A stretch of DNA of 64,000 nt from Coprococcus sp. (GCA_022793995.1 JAAWDY010000067.1:1-64000); one strand, 5' to 3'; positions 45,051-53,790 are shown, counted from the first letter of the stretch. Numbers and translations are program-made. The notes: generated by a model not told the origin, from the letters alone.

Positions 45051-45881
45051 CTACTCCTTCACAGCCCCGCCCATTACTCCGGCTATAAACTGCTTCTGGA
45101 ATATCAGGAATATCATTAGTATCGGCAACACCGCAAATACGGTTGCCTGCATAATTACACCGTAATCCTTCCTCCACGCGACTCCGTTCAACATGGACAA
45201 AGCTACCGGGAAATTATACATCGATTTTGTACCGAGAATGATGAGCGGCCACATAAAACTGTTCCACATACTCATAAACATGTAGATCGCAAGCGCCCCC
45301 AGCGCTGGCTTCATAGTCGGCATTACGATTTTGAAGAAGATGCTGAATTCACCGCATCCATCGATCCTCGCGGCTTCAATCAGCGACTTCGGAAACGACA
45401 GCATATTCTGCCTCATCAGAAAGATGCCGAACGCCCCGGCAAGTCCCGGCAGGATAACCGCCTGATATGTATTCGCCCACCCAATCTTATTCATCAGCGT
45501 AAACAACGGTACATACATGACCTGGCCTGGAATCATCATCGTTATCATAAAAATGCCGAACATGATTCCCTTGCCCTTAAATTCAAACTTCGCCAGCGCG
45601 TAACCCGCCATAGAATGAATCATGATAGACAACGCCGTGTAAGTAACGGTCAGGACGCAGGAGTTAAACAATACTCGCCCCAAATCCAGTCTCTTACCCA
45701 GATTTTCATAGTTTTCCACCGCGTGAGAGCCAAAAAACAATTTCGGTGTCGCGCTCAAAATGTCGGCGTTCGTATTTGTGGCGGATACAAACATAAAATA
45801 GAATGGGAACAACGAAACAAGCACAGCAATAATCAAAACCACATACGTGATCACCTTTGGCAGGGTTCTTCCATTTTTCAT
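45051..45881 (-). CDS. ABC sugar transporter permease (MalG type) of the lactose operon
   Basis: The protein is 276 residues with six membrane helices and the EAA motif EAARIDGCGEFSIFFKIVMP. The ATG overlaps the preceding permease stop (TAATG). It partners with the permease at 45881-46789; no ATPase is encoded nearby. Confidence 0.92.
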   Translation of the reverse strand: MKNGRTLPKVITYVVLIIAVLVSLFPFYFMFVSATNTNADILSATPKLFFGSHAVENYENLGKRLDLGRVLFNSCVLTVTYTALSIMIHSMAGYALAKFEFKGKGIMFGIFMITMMIPGQVMYVPLFTLMNKIGWANTYQAVILPGLAGAFGIFLMRQNMLSFPKSLIEAARIDGCGEFSIFFKIVMPTMKPALGALAIYMFMSMWNSFMWPLIILGTKSMYNFPVALSMLNGVAWRKDYGVIMQATVFAVLPILMIFLIFQKQFIAGVMGGAVKE

Positions 45882-46789
45882 TACTCCTCTCCTCCCTTCG
45901 TCGCCTTAAACTGTATGATTGACAAAATTCCGATAATGATGACTAACGCATAACTTAAGGCAGCTGCATAGCCAAATTTGTAATACGTAAATCCTGTATC
46001 GTAGAGATAATGGCCGATTGTAATAGTCGCGTTATTCGGGCCGCCGCCTGTCAGAATGAACGATTCGTCAAACAACTGTAACGTACCGATTGTGGATGTA
46101 ATGCTCACGAACAAAAGGATTGATTTCACCATCGGAATGGTAATGTATAAAAATTTCTGCCAAAAGGACGCGCCGTCAATATCCGCGGATTCATACAGCT
46201 CCGTCGGGATATTTTTCAGTCCAGCAATTACAATAATCGTGTTGTACCCCGTCCAGCGCCAGGTGATCGCAATGATAATCGCCATTCTTGCGCCCCAGAC
46301 TGTATTCAGCCAGTCCACCCCGGAAAATCCCAGCGCTTGAAGCATATGGTTCACAAGGCCAAAGTCTGTATTAAACAATAGTTTGAACACAATCGCATAG
46401 GCGACCAGCGCGGTAACGGACGGAAGGAAGATCCCGATCCGAAACCCTGCCCGGCACTTTAAAAACGCCTGTTCCACCAGCACACCAAAAAGTAACGATA
46501 AAACCACCATGACTGGAACCTGTACGATCAAATAAATAAACGTATTCTTCAGCGATTTCCAAAAAATGGGATCCTTCAGTAAAGTCACATAATTCTGTAT
46601 CCCGCAGAAGGTGTAAACTCCTTCCGAAAAATCCTGAAAGCTCAACAGAAACGAGTGTATGATCGGATAAATCATAAACACTGCAAATAACACGATCATT
46701 GGAAACAAGAAGATGTAAGGCGCGCTCTTTTTTGTCACAATCTGTCGTCTTTTGCGTGTAGTACCGCCTGCATTTGTCATTTGGCTCAT
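45881..46789 (-). CDS. ABC sugar transporter permease (MalF type) of the lactose operon
   Basis: The protein is 302 residues with six membrane helices and the EAA-type motif ESADIDGASFWQKFLYITIP. The frame opens earlier, overlapping lacZ, but the ATG at 46789 lies seven bases after AAAGGGGG and follows the lacZ stop by 44 bp. A short basic N-terminus precedes helix 1. Confidence 0.9.
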   Translation of the reverse strand: MSQMTNAGGTTRKRRQIVTKKSAPYIFLFPMIVLFAVFMIYPIIHSFLLSFQDFSEGVYTFCGIQNYVTLLKDPIFWKSLKNTFIYLIVQVPVMVVLSLLFGVLVEQAFLKCRAGFRIGIFLPSVTALVAYAIVFKLLFNTDFGLVNHMLQALGFSGVDWLNTVWGARMAIIIAITWRWTGYNTIIVIAGLKNIPTELYESADIDGASFWQKFLYITIPMVKSILLFVSITSTIGTLQLFDESFILTGGGPNNATITIGHYLYDTGFTYYKFGYAAALSYALVIIIGILSIIQFKATKGGEE

Positions 46790-46833
46790 TTTCATTCCCC
46801 CTTTTGTAGATCCCTTTCCACTATTTTTCCTCT

Positions 46834-49800
46834 TTATCTTTCTCCGCATTCACCAGAAATTGTCCATGAAAATATAAATTCCTCTGGGTAAAGCCGGTCT
46901 TTTTCCATACATTCCGCTCCCCAGCTTGCGCTTCCAAGCCCATGCTGTTTGTAGTCCAGATTCAGGTAAATATCCTCGTCCGGCTCCAGTTCATTGGTGT
47001 GGGACGCATTTGTAAGCGTTTCCTGGGTATAGTGCAGCACCCCAAATCCAAACGGCTTTGCCCCTTCAATCCGAAGTGCGTGGCCGTTCCGCGTATAAAA
47101 CTCTGCCCATCTCGTATCCTCATGGTTCCCGGTTTCCTGCGGAACCACATATGGGAAATAGGAGTTTGCCGCATTACTGTTGTAATATCCAATTCGGTTT
47201 CCCTCCTTGCAGTCTGCATAAGTCTCAAGCGGTCCTCTTCCATACCATCGGATCTGTTCACAGGACTTCGGAAGCACGAACCGTAACCCGATTCTAGCAA
47301 ACGTCTCCGGAAGCTGGTTTCCGACCGGAACGCCATGATACGTTATCTCCACCCTGCCGTCATGGAAAATCCGGTATGTTGCATTCACGAGAACCTTCCA
47401 TTCCAGAATGATCGGTGCATAAAACTGTTTCACACTGATGCTTACTTCGCCTGGCTCCTCTGTTACCGAGACATGCTCCGTCACATTGCAGATTGCCCTC
47501 AGCATCCCGTCCTCCCAGATTTTCTTTGCATTTGCATCATTATCCACCGGGGCGCGGTAGAAGTTCATTCCCAGTCCGTCTTTTAGAAGAACTTCTCCCT
47601 GATATTCATATCCGCAGAGATTACCGTGGATCCTGTCAAAACTCACCCGGAACTCCTGCCCTGTAATGTGCAAAATCCCGTTCTCGTCGGATACTGCAAG
47701 AGATTTTCCCTCCTGTTTTGGCTCCTCCTCCCGGATTCGCTCTTTTGCTTCCCACAAAAGTTCCTGGTGAAACGCTGTCTCATGTTCTTTCTCTGCTGCC
47801 CACACCGGTTTCTCCTTGTAGACAACGCTGATATTCAGCCAGCCGTCGTACGAATGGTCCGCCGGCGCTCCGAAAGCCGTCTCTTTTACTTCCTCCTCAT
47901 CCCATAGACGTATCGTCTTCTTTGTATGAGGTTCAATTCCTTCCAGATCCGCCTCCTTTTCCCACAGAACCCCTCTTTCCGTCTCGACTTTCACAATCGC
48001 CTTTAGGTGGTCCAGTGTCAGAAAATCATATTTATTTTCCACGATGATGGTCCCTTTTTCTTTGTCCAATCCGTAAAAGCGAACCGGTTCCATTGCTTTT
48101 TTCACCTGCAAGATTGCTGGTGTCGGGCGCCTGTCCGCCTGCAAAATACCGTCGCAGCAGAATGCCCCGCTATTCGGATAATCTTGATAATCACCGCCAT
48201 ATGTATAATAATCTTTTCCATTTTCATCGGTTTTCTTTAGTCCATGATCGATCCACTCCCAGATAAAACCTCCCTGTAGCCTGGGGTATTTCTCATAAAT
48301 CTCCCAGTACTCCTTCAGCCCGCCGGGACCGTTTCCCATGGCGTGTGCATATTCGCAGACAATATGCGGTTTTGCTTTGGAAACATCTTTGCCAAGCGCC
48401 TCGAGCTGGTGATGCCTTGTATACATTGAACTGTAAACATCTGCGATCGACGCGTCCCTGTCCTCTTCATAATGAACCAGCCTTGTCGGGTCATACTCTT
48501 TTACAAATTTCCCTGCGGCCACAAACGCGGTCCCAAATCCGGATTCATTTCCCAAGGACCAGAACAGGACGGACGGATGATTCTTATCCCGCCGGACCAT
48601 CCGTTCAGAACGGTCGATATAGCTTTCTTCCCAGAGGACGTCGTCGCTAAGCCGGTTCATCTTCTTCGTGTATGCCATCTGGTTGCACTCCAGATCTGCT
48701 TCTTCCATCACATAGAACCCAAGCTTATCGCATAAGTCCAGAAACGCCGGGGACGGCGGGTAGTGGGCGGTACGTACCGCATTGATATTGTTCTGTTTCA
48801 TCAGATACAAGTCTGCCAGCATATCCTCTTCTGTGATACAACGCCCCTCCTTTTCGTTCCAGTCGTGTCGGTTCACACCCTTCAGCTTCAGTGGACAGCC
48901 ATTTATATAGAAAAGACCGTTTCTCAGGCAGATTGTCCGAAAACCATTCCGGCAGGAATACGCCTCGATGAGACGCCCCCCTTCCTTTAGTTCTATCACG
49001 GTTTCGTAAAGGTAAGGTGATTCAGCCGACCATGCCCGAACCTCTTCGATCACTTTCTCGAATGAAACAGTAGCCCTTCCTTTTTCGCTTTTCACCTCCT
49101 GGATGTCGGAGAATACTTTTTTCTCTCCATCCCAGAGCGTCGTTATAATCTGAAACGATATCCCGCCGCTCTCTTCCCCCTGATTGTTCTCCATAATCAG
49201 GTTCATGTGATAGCTTCCCGTCCGGCCGTCTTCTTCCAGCAATGTGTCGATTTTAAAATCCAGCACATGCACCTTGGGCCTTATAATCAGTGCTACGTCC
49301 CTGATGATTCCCGCAAACCACCACATATCCTGGTTCTCCAGGTAACTTCCATCGGAATACTTGTATACCTCTACCGCAATGACATTCCGTCCGTTCTTTA
49401 AAAAGGGCGTCGCGTCAAATTCCGCGGTATTGCGGGGTCCCTGGCTGTAACCGGTAAACTCACCATTTATCCACACATGGTACGCGCTTTCCACACCGTC
49501 AAACCGTAAAATATACTCTCTGTCTTCCTCGATTTGAAGTTCAATTTCTCTTCTGTACACACCCGTCGGATTATCATTTTGAATCGCCGGATCGTCTGTG
49601 ATCGGGAAAAGTGCAAACGCATCGTTATAATGCGGAGTACCATACCCATGTAACTGCCAATGCCCTGGAACCGGCATATGCCCCCATGTCCGATCGTCGT
49701 ACATTTCCTCCGTACATTCTTTTGGCACAAAAAACGGAGATGTAAAATATGCAAACTTCCACTCCCCATTCAGAAGAATATAATTTCCGCTTTCTCCCTT

Positions 49801-49920
49801 CCCGAATGTCCGTGCGGCTTTTGTACTCCGAAACCCACAGTAAAAAGGCCGTACCCACAAACGGTTTCTTCCGAGCACCTTCACATTATTCCAATCTTGA
49901 TGTCTGTATTCAAATTCCAT
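46834..49920 (-). CDS. lacZ: Beta-galactosidase (GH2)
   Basis: This enzyme hydrolyses lactose and related beta-galactosides. The protein of 1028 residues has the five-domain LacZ layout: sugar-binding domain, immunoglobulin-like domains, TIM-barrel, beta-sandwich domain 5. Catalytic glutamates are in LGNESGFG (acid/base) and CEYAHAMGNGPGG (nucleophile), with GVNRHDWNEKEGR upstream. It has no signal peptide, so it acts in the cytoplasm. The ATG follows CAGGAGG, 14 bp after the lacI stop. It is the second gene of the operon. Confidence 0.96.
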   Translation of the reverse strand: MEFEYRHQDWNNVKVLGRNRLWVRPFYCGFRSTKAARTFGKGESGNYILLNGEWKFAYFTSPFFVPKECTEEMYDDRTWGHMPVPGHWQLHGYGTPHYNDAFALFPITDDPAIQNDNPTGVYRREIELQIEEDREYILRFDGVESAYHVWINGEFTGYSQGPRNTAEFDATPFLKNGRNVIAVEVYKYSDGSYLENQDMWWFAGIIRDVALIIRPKVHVLDFKIDTLLEEDGRTGSYHMNLIMENNQGEESGGISFQIITTLWDGEKKVFSDIQEVKSEKGRATVSFEKVIEEVRAWSAESPYLYETVIELKEGGRLIEAYSCRNGFRTICLRNGLFYINGCPLKLKGVNRHDWNEKEGRCITEEDMLADLYLMKQNNINAVRTAHYPPSPAFLDLCDKLGFYVMEEADLECNQMAYTKKMNRLSDDVLWEESYIDRSERMVRRDKNHPSVLFWSLGNESGFGTAFVAAGKFVKEYDPTRLVHYEEDRDASIADVYSSMYTRHHQLEALGKDVSKAKPHIVCEYAHAMGNGPGGLKEYWEIYEKYPRLQGGFIWEWIDHGLKKTDENGKDYYTYGGDYQDYPNSGAFCCDGILQADRRPTPAILQVKKAMEPVRFYGLDKEKGTIIVENKYDFLTLDHLKAIVKVETERGVLWEKEADLEGIEPHTKKTIRLWDEEEVKETAFGAPADHSYDGWLNISVVYKEKPVWAAEKEHETAFHQELLWEAKERIREEEPKQEGKSLAVSDENGILHITGQEFRVSFDRIHGNLCGYEYQGEVLLKDGLGMNFYRAPVDNDANAKKIWEDGMLRAICNVTEHVSVTEEPGEVSISVKQFYAPIILEWKVLVNATYRIFHDGRVEITYHGVPVGNQLPETFARIGLRFVLPKSCEQIRWYGRGPLETYADCKEGNRIGYYNSNAANSYFPYVVPQETGNHEDTRWAEFYTRNGHALRIEGAKPFGFGVLHYTQETLTNASHTNELEPDEDIYLNLDYKQHGLGSASWGAECMEKDRLYPEEFIFSWTISGECGER

Positions 49921-49934
49921 GTCCTTCCTCCTGA

Positions 49935-50978
49935 TTAACCGCGTCCCTCCCGACAGCTTTCCCTGATAACCAGCCTATTGGGAACGATCAGTTTCACCCC
50001 TTCTTCTCTCTTTGTCACGATCCGGTCTGTCAAAAGCCGTGCCGCCATCGTCCCTGTCAAATGGTTGTAAATCTTTACGCTTGTCAGCGGCGGCGTCACA
50101 AACGCGGCCGTCTGGATATCGTTACATCCGATTACCGAAACTTCATCCGGCACGCTTACCGAGTTTTCCTTCAATGCGCGCAAAAAGCCGATCGCCATAT
50201 TGTCATTTTCCGCAAATATTGCCCGGGGAAGCTTTTGCTTCTCTTCTAAAATCTTCCGCCCAAGCTCGTATCCATTTTCAATACGGCTGTCTTTTGCCAA
50301 CCACACAAACTCCTCATGGAACCGCTCCTTCTCCTCCATCATTTTCCTGAAATACCGATATCTGTCGTCTTCCTGCAGTTCCCCTGGAACCTGTATCCCA
50401 TAAGTGCCGATATAGCCGATCTCTTCATAACCGTTCTGTTCAAAACATTCTAACGCTTTCTTCACAATGCTCTCGAAATCATTGATTACATAATCCGCGT
50501 TAAGTTCCTCCTCTTTGAGCTGAAAATCAGCGCAAACAATCGGAAGCCCCATATCCTTCAGCGTTGACCGAAGTCCTTCCATCCGAAACCAGTTCCCCGG
50601 ATGTCCAACCAGAATGATTCCCTGGAAGCTGTCGATCTCCTCCATCCCTTTCTCCATTGTTTCACGGAAAAACTCCACTGCCTTAAACCCATTCTTCTCC
50701 AGCTCGCTCTTCGCGTTCAGCCGTACAATCTGATAATAGCTGTCCTCCACTTCCGTCAACTCGTTATAAAGGAGGAATACTCCCACCTTTCCTCTTGAAA
50801 GAGGACCTGCTATATCCTGATCTAACCAGCTTTGAGAACGATATCCTAACTCATCCGCCGCACGCAGAATTTTCTGCCTGGTCTCCTCTGACACGGAAAA
50901 TGTCCTGTCCTGCTTCAGTACTCTTGAAACCGCCGCCTGGGATACCCCGGCTTTCTCTGCCACATGTTTTAAAGTCAT
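49935..50978 (-). CDS. LacI-family regulator of the lactose operon
   Basis: The protein is 347 residues with a helix-turn-helix MTLKHVAEKAGVSQAAVSRV and a periplasmic-binding-protein-like core (GVFLLYNEL, FAENDNMAIGFLRALKE, SVIGCNDIQTAAFVTPPLTSV). The ATG at 50978 lies eight bases after AAGGTGG; a GTG 12 bases earlier is rejected. It leads the operon lacI-lacZ-permeases-binding protein, so it probably represses its own transcript through the AT-rich palindromes upstream. Confidence 0.9.
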   Translation of the reverse strand: MTLKHVAEKAGVSQAAVSRVLKQDRTFSVSEETRQKILRAADELGYRSQSWLDQDIAGPLSRGKVGVFLLYNELTEVEDSYYQIVRLNAKSELEKNGFKAVEFFRETMEKGMEEIDSFQGIILVGHPGNWFRMEGLRSTLKDMGLPIVCADFQLKEEELNADYVINDFESIVKKALECFEQNGYEEIGYIGTYGIQVPGELQEDDRYRYFRKMMEEKERFHEEFVWLAKDSRIENGYELGRKILEEKQKLPRAIFAENDNMAIGFLRALKENSVSVPDEVSVIGCNDIQTAAFVTPPLTSVKIYNHLTGTMAARLLTDRIVTKREEGVKLIVPNRLVIRESCREGRG

Positions 50979-50995
50979 TCTATTTACCACCTTTA

Positions 50996-51009
50996 GTAAA
51001 ATTTTTTAC
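50996..51009. promoter_or_regulatory. AT-rich operator O1 near lacI start
   Basis: GTAAAATTTTTTAC is a perfect 14-bp palindrome. It lies about 20 bp upstream of the lacI start codon and near the ribosome-binding site. Its GTAAAA half also occurs in the two other palindromes upstream. Confidence 0.55.
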
Positions 51010-51088
51010 CTCTTTGATGTAATTATCTGTTTCAAAAAATAAATCTATTTCCTTATATTTTTTAAATCTTTTGATTTTTCATATCTTA

Positions 51089-51132
51089 GTTATACTCTTT
51101 TATTAGTAAAAAATCAACACTTTTTTACTAAT
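51089..51132 (-). promoter_or_regulatory. Promoter and operator O2 of the lactose operon
   Basis: Minus-strand TTGATT (51112-51117) and TATAAC (51089-51094) are separated by 17 bases. Inverted repeats ATTAGTAAAAAA (51102-51113) and TTTTTTACTAAT (51121-51132) with a 7-base centre straddle the -35 box. A regulator bound there would occlude the promoter. Confidence 0.75.
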
Positions 51133-51210
51133 GAATTCGTTTTTCACAATATGCACATGATATTCACTCCGTTTTTGTGCAATTTTTATAATACCGCGCA
51201 TGCATTGCAA

Positions 51211-51237
51211 GTAAATATTTTTAGTAAAAATATTTAC
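51211..51237. promoter_or_regulatory. AT-rich operator O3 upstream of the lactose promoter
   Basis: GTAAATATTTTT and AAAAATATTTAC are perfect 12-bp inverted repeats around AGT. It shares the GTAAA..TTTAC layout with O1 and O2 and lies about 105 bp upstream of O2, in reach of looping. Confidence 0.6.
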
Positions 51238-51257
51238 TTTCAAGTCATATACCCAGT

Positions 51258-51305
51258 AGCAAGCTGACGGGGCGTGAAACTTATTATGCGCAGCAAGCTG
51301 CGGGG
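51258..51305. repeat. Short AGCAAGCTG-type direct repeat
   Basis: AGCAAGCTG-CGGGG appears twice (51258-51271, with an extra A, and 51292-51305), 34 bp apart, with small CGCAGC/GCTGCG palindromes. It lies in the 190-bp gap between the lactose operon control region and the toxin gene; no gene is seen in that gap. Confidence 0.5.
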
Positions 51306-51436
51306 TATTTGGTCTACGCTCCGCTTCGCAGGAATAAAATTTTACAAAGAAAAACCATTAAAAAGAAACAAGTCTTAATAATGGCTTTATTCTGCATCCT
51401 TTATAAATTCACTCATTCCGCTCCGGAAAAACAAGC

Positions 51437-51784
51437 TCAAATCACTTCACCTATATCCGAATATAACTCAGACAGTACTTTGGGCAGGTCGCGCTTCTGA
51501 TAGATGACATTCTGAATATATACTTCGGAATATTCCTCGTAGACATAAAAAAACACAGCAAAGTTCTTAGCGTTCATACGACGCACTCCACGAGAATGCC
51601 ACGGTTCATCTTCCACCAGGCGATACCGCTTTGGGGTGCTTCGCAATTCCGATATTTTTGCGCGAATGTCGCGGATACAGCGAATCGCTGTATCTGGAGC
51701 CATAAGCTGGAAAGTGATATAATTATCAAGGTTATTTAAATCATTTTCCGCATCAGGCGTGATGATAACTTCAAAACTGTCCAT
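51437..51784 (-). CDS. ParE/RelE-superfamily toxin
   Basis: The protein is 115 residues with a type II toxin fold pattern: N-terminal TPDAENDLNNLDNYI, central RDIRAKISELRSTPKRYRLV and C-terminal VYIQNVIYQKRDL. RelE-like mRNA interferases cleave ribosome-bound mRNA, ParE-like toxins inhibit gyrase; the sequence does not decide between them, though the C-terminal Tyr-Gln-Lys-Arg-Asp is RelE-like. The ATG overlaps the antitoxin stop (TGATG). Confidence 0.85.
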   Translation of the reverse strand: MDSFEVIITPDAENDLNNLDNYITFQLMAPDTAIRCIRDIRAKISELRSTPKRYRLVEDEPWHSRGVRRMNAKNFAVFFYVYEEYSEVYIQNVIYQKRDLPKVLSELYSDIGEVI

Positions 51785-52083
51785 CAAATATGCTTCCTTT
51801 CGATTGTTTCAAAGACATCATCCAGCGGTCTTCCTTGCCTAGAACACGCCTGCTCGTAACTGTGTTGAAGTTTGGCGTCAAGTTCAGACTTTGTTATTTC
51901 CCCCAAAGATTTAGGCTTCCGGGGGAGCGTCAAAGAAAAGGGGACTCCGTTTCGCGCGATAATCTGATGGTATAATGTGTTTATGACGACAGACACAGGA
52001 ATACCAAGTTGGTGAAGTATCTCTTCCGCCTGATTCTTTATATCCTCATCTATCCGTGCGCTTACAGTTGCATTTTTAACCAT
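51784..52083 (-). CDS. RelB/DinJ-family antitoxin
   Basis: The protein is 99 residues. The N-terminus ATVSARIDEDIKNQAEEILH has the ribbon-helix-helix DNA-binding pattern of RelB/DinJ. The C-terminus (GRPLDDVFETIERKHI) is likely toxin-binding. The ATG follows AGGAGG by 8 bases; upstream GTG is rejected. It is the first gene of the toxin-antitoxin operon, with promoter and likely operator at 52106-52136. Confidence 0.88.
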   Translation of the reverse strand: MVKNATVSARIDEDIKNQAEEILHQLGIPVSVVINTLYHQIIARNGVPFSLTLPRKPKSLGEITKSELDAKLQHSYEQACSRQGRPLDDVFETIERKHI

Positions 52084-52105
52084 ATTAAACACCTCCTATA
52101 GAGCC

Positions 52106-52136
52106 ATTTTATCATTATGTACTGCAAATTGCAAGT
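52106..52136 (-). promoter_or_regulatory. Promoter and operator of the toxin-antitoxin operon
   Basis: Minus-strand TTGCAA (52129-52134) and TAAAAT (52106-52111) are separated by 17 bases. ACTTGCAATTTGCAGT (52121-52136) around the -35 box is a near-palindrome and a plausible antitoxin operator. Confidence 0.7.
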
Positions 52137-52180
52137 CATTAGCAAGAAACAAATATAGCTTGTTGGAAGGTTTCGCAGAT

Positions 52181-52327
52181 TTACGGATTTGTATGGCAGG
52201 CTGCCGCGAATCGTAACGCATCCAGCCCATTGAAAAGTCGCCTGATGGCGAGGGGCTGGATGCCTGAAACCACTACTTTACTAACCGGATGCCTTGCAGT
52301 GGAGTGCAAGGTATCGTGAATAGTTAC
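52181..52327. mobile_element. MITE-like three-hairpin element, copy 3 (degenerate)
   Basis: From about 52205 it matches copies 1 and 2 closely (hairpins 2 and 3 intact, ending ATCGTGAATAGTTAC), but the first hairpin is replaced by a diverged sequence containing GGCAGGCTGCC. Single-base changes in hairpin 3 (GCAGTGGAG; AAGGTATC) also mark it as older. I see no flanking direct repeat. It lies between the toxin-antitoxin promoter and the PilZ gene promoter; the remainder of this 330-bp gap contains only those control signals. Confidence 0.8.
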
Positions 52328-52360
52328 GGAATTTTTTCAAAATATATCCTTCTCAACCAT

Positions 52361-52389
52361 TTGCATTTCCCCTGCCGGCATGATAAACT
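52361..52389 (+). promoter_or_regulatory. Sigma-A promoter of the PilZ gene pair
   Basis: TTGCAT (52361-52366) and TAAACT (52384-52389) are separated by exactly 17 bases; the ATG of the first PilZ gene is about 48 bp downstream of the -10 box. Confidence 0.7.
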
Positions 52390-52436
52390 AATGCTATCTA
52401 AATCTTGTATTTTTTATGAAGGGAGGCTTTCAAACT

Positions 52437-53075
52437 ATGCTTCTGAAAGATTGTTATAAATGTATCATCTTTGGAGAAGAGCAAGGCGTCCAGGTTCCGG
52501 CGCGGGTCATACACGACGACGAGCAGATTCTCTTATACTTTGACGACGACACCCGGCTGGGCGCCCATACCGACAGGCTCCGGGTCGATTTCTGCGACAG
52601 CCAAGTAGGATATATCAAAACAATCTGCGAACTCAATATCCGTAAGAGTTTTGACCCTTCCATATGGGAGCCGTGGGTGGCCGACTGTTTCATCCTCGAA
52701 GTCGGCGAGATTCTCCAGCGCCAGAAAGATCTGCGCGTGCCGATGGACGTGGAAGTTGAGTTTTCACGCACGCAGCTGTCCGGCGAGATTCAGTTCACTT
52801 CCCATACACAGGGCGTTTTCACAGGAACGATCAAGAATATCAGCGTCGGCGGTCTTTTCCTCGCCACTGCCACCCGCCTAACCCGCGGAGAAACCTTTGA
52901 GTTCAGTTATTGTTTTTCCAAGGTAAATCAGAAACTTCAGGCAATGACCTTGCGGGAACAGCAGCTCAGAAAAGACCTTTACGGCTACGGCTGCCAGTTT
53001 ATAGACGTTAAAAATAATGTAGAACGTGAGATCCGTCAGTTTGTTTACAAACAACAGCTCAAGAAGATTTGGTAG
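52437..53075 (+). CDS. PilZ-domain c-di-GMP receptor, first of pair
   Basis: A protein of 212 residues with an N-terminal YcgR-like domain and a C-terminal PilZ domain (about 95-205). The PilZ domain keeps the NxSxxG box as NISVGG, but the arginine box reads RQKDLRV, with the two arginines five apart rather than RxxxR. C-terminal YGYGCQFIDV is typical. Such proteins adjust flagellar motor function in response to c-di-GMP. The ATG at 52437 follows GGGAGG by about 10 bases; seven upstream codons are excluded. Confidence 0.8.
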   Translation: MLLKDCYKCIIFGEEQGVQVPARVIHDDEQILLYFDDDTRLGAHTDRLRVDFCDSQVGYIKTICELNIRKSFDPSIWEPWVADCFILEVGEILQRQKDLRVPMDVEVEFSRTQLSGEIQFTSHTQGVFTGTIKNISVGGLFLATATRLTRGETFEFSYCFSKVNQKLQAMTLREQQLRKDLYGYGCQFIDVKNNVEREIRQFVYKQQLKKIW

Positions 53076-53084
53076 GTGCTAACA

Positions 53085-53738
53085 ATGTCAACGATGAATT
53101 CATCCCTGCATACCGAGCAGGGAACATTATACCATATGGATTGTTCTTTATTTTCCAGCATCCGGTATTTCCGGGATAGCTTTGACACGACAGTTTTTGT
53201 TTTTCCAGAAAAACCTTGTTTCCCTATACCGGAACGCGTTTTCCTGATGCCGGACGGTAGTGATAACGATTTTCGTTCTTTCCTTTTTACTCTGTCAGGC
53301 GAAATTCTTACATATCAGGGAAATGATCCGTCGGACGCAAGAGGGCCCTGGTACTATGTGCGCGGGACAACCGACGAGATGCCTGAACTGCGGACCAATT
53401 TCCGTGTCTACGTGTCTTTTCGGACCATGGTCTGGATAAACGAACAGTCTCAGGAGGAGAGCATCACTGTCAAAGATATCGGAACCGGAGGATTTTTGTT
53501 CGTTTCCAGGAAAGAGTTTACGCCCGGCTCCGTGATCTCCGCCATTCTTCCCGACGCCAGGGAGCCGGTATTTATCAAAGCGCTGATCCGTAAGCGCCGT
53601 CCGGTTCGCAAAGACGGCCTGTTCGGATACGGATGCCAGTTCATCGAGATGTCCGCGCGGGCGGAGGCGAAGGTACGACAGTTCGTATTCCAGACAGAGC
53701 TTCTTCAGTCAAAAGCGCGGGCCGCAAAGCCGCAGTAA
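53085..53738 (+). CDS. PilZ-domain protein, second of pair
   Basis: A protein of 217 residues. Its PilZ domain (about 110-205) has an exact RxxxR box (RTNFR) but a changed second box, DIGTGG, where the Ser is replaced by Gly. The C-terminal segment YGYGCQFIEM closely matches the first PilZ protein. It starts 10 bp after its neighbour, so the two are co-transcribed and are likely old duplicates. The ribosome-binding site (TAGGTG) is weak, suggesting coupling. The ligand is likely c-di-GMP (inference). Confidence 0.78.
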   Translation: MSTMNSSLHTEQGTLYHMDCSLFSSIRYFRDSFDTTVFVFPEKPCFPIPERVFLMPDGSDNDFRSFLFTLSGEILTYQGNDPSDARGPWYYVRGTTDEMPELRTNFRVYVSFRTMVWINEQSQEESITVKDIGTGGFLFVSRKEFTPGSVISAILPDAREPVFIKALIRKRRPVRKDGLFGYGCQFIEMSARAEAKVRQFVFQTELLQSKARAAKPQ

Positions 53739-53761
53739 GATAAAAAGCATAAAAGGCAAAA

Positions 53762-53790
53762 ATGGGCAGGAATTTTTATCTCCTGCCCAT
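53762..53790. terminator. Bidirectional terminator between PilZ pair and FlhX-like gene
   Basis: ATGGGCAGGA and TCCTGCCCAT form a perfect 10-bp stem; the minus strand continues TTTTTGCCTTTT, a good U-tract for the FlhX-like gene, and the plus strand CTCTTAACCTCTTTTT. Confidence 0.8.

Noticed and set aside
48472-48735. Open frames on the plus strand within lacZ
   Set aside because: Shadows of a long conserved gene, no start signals.
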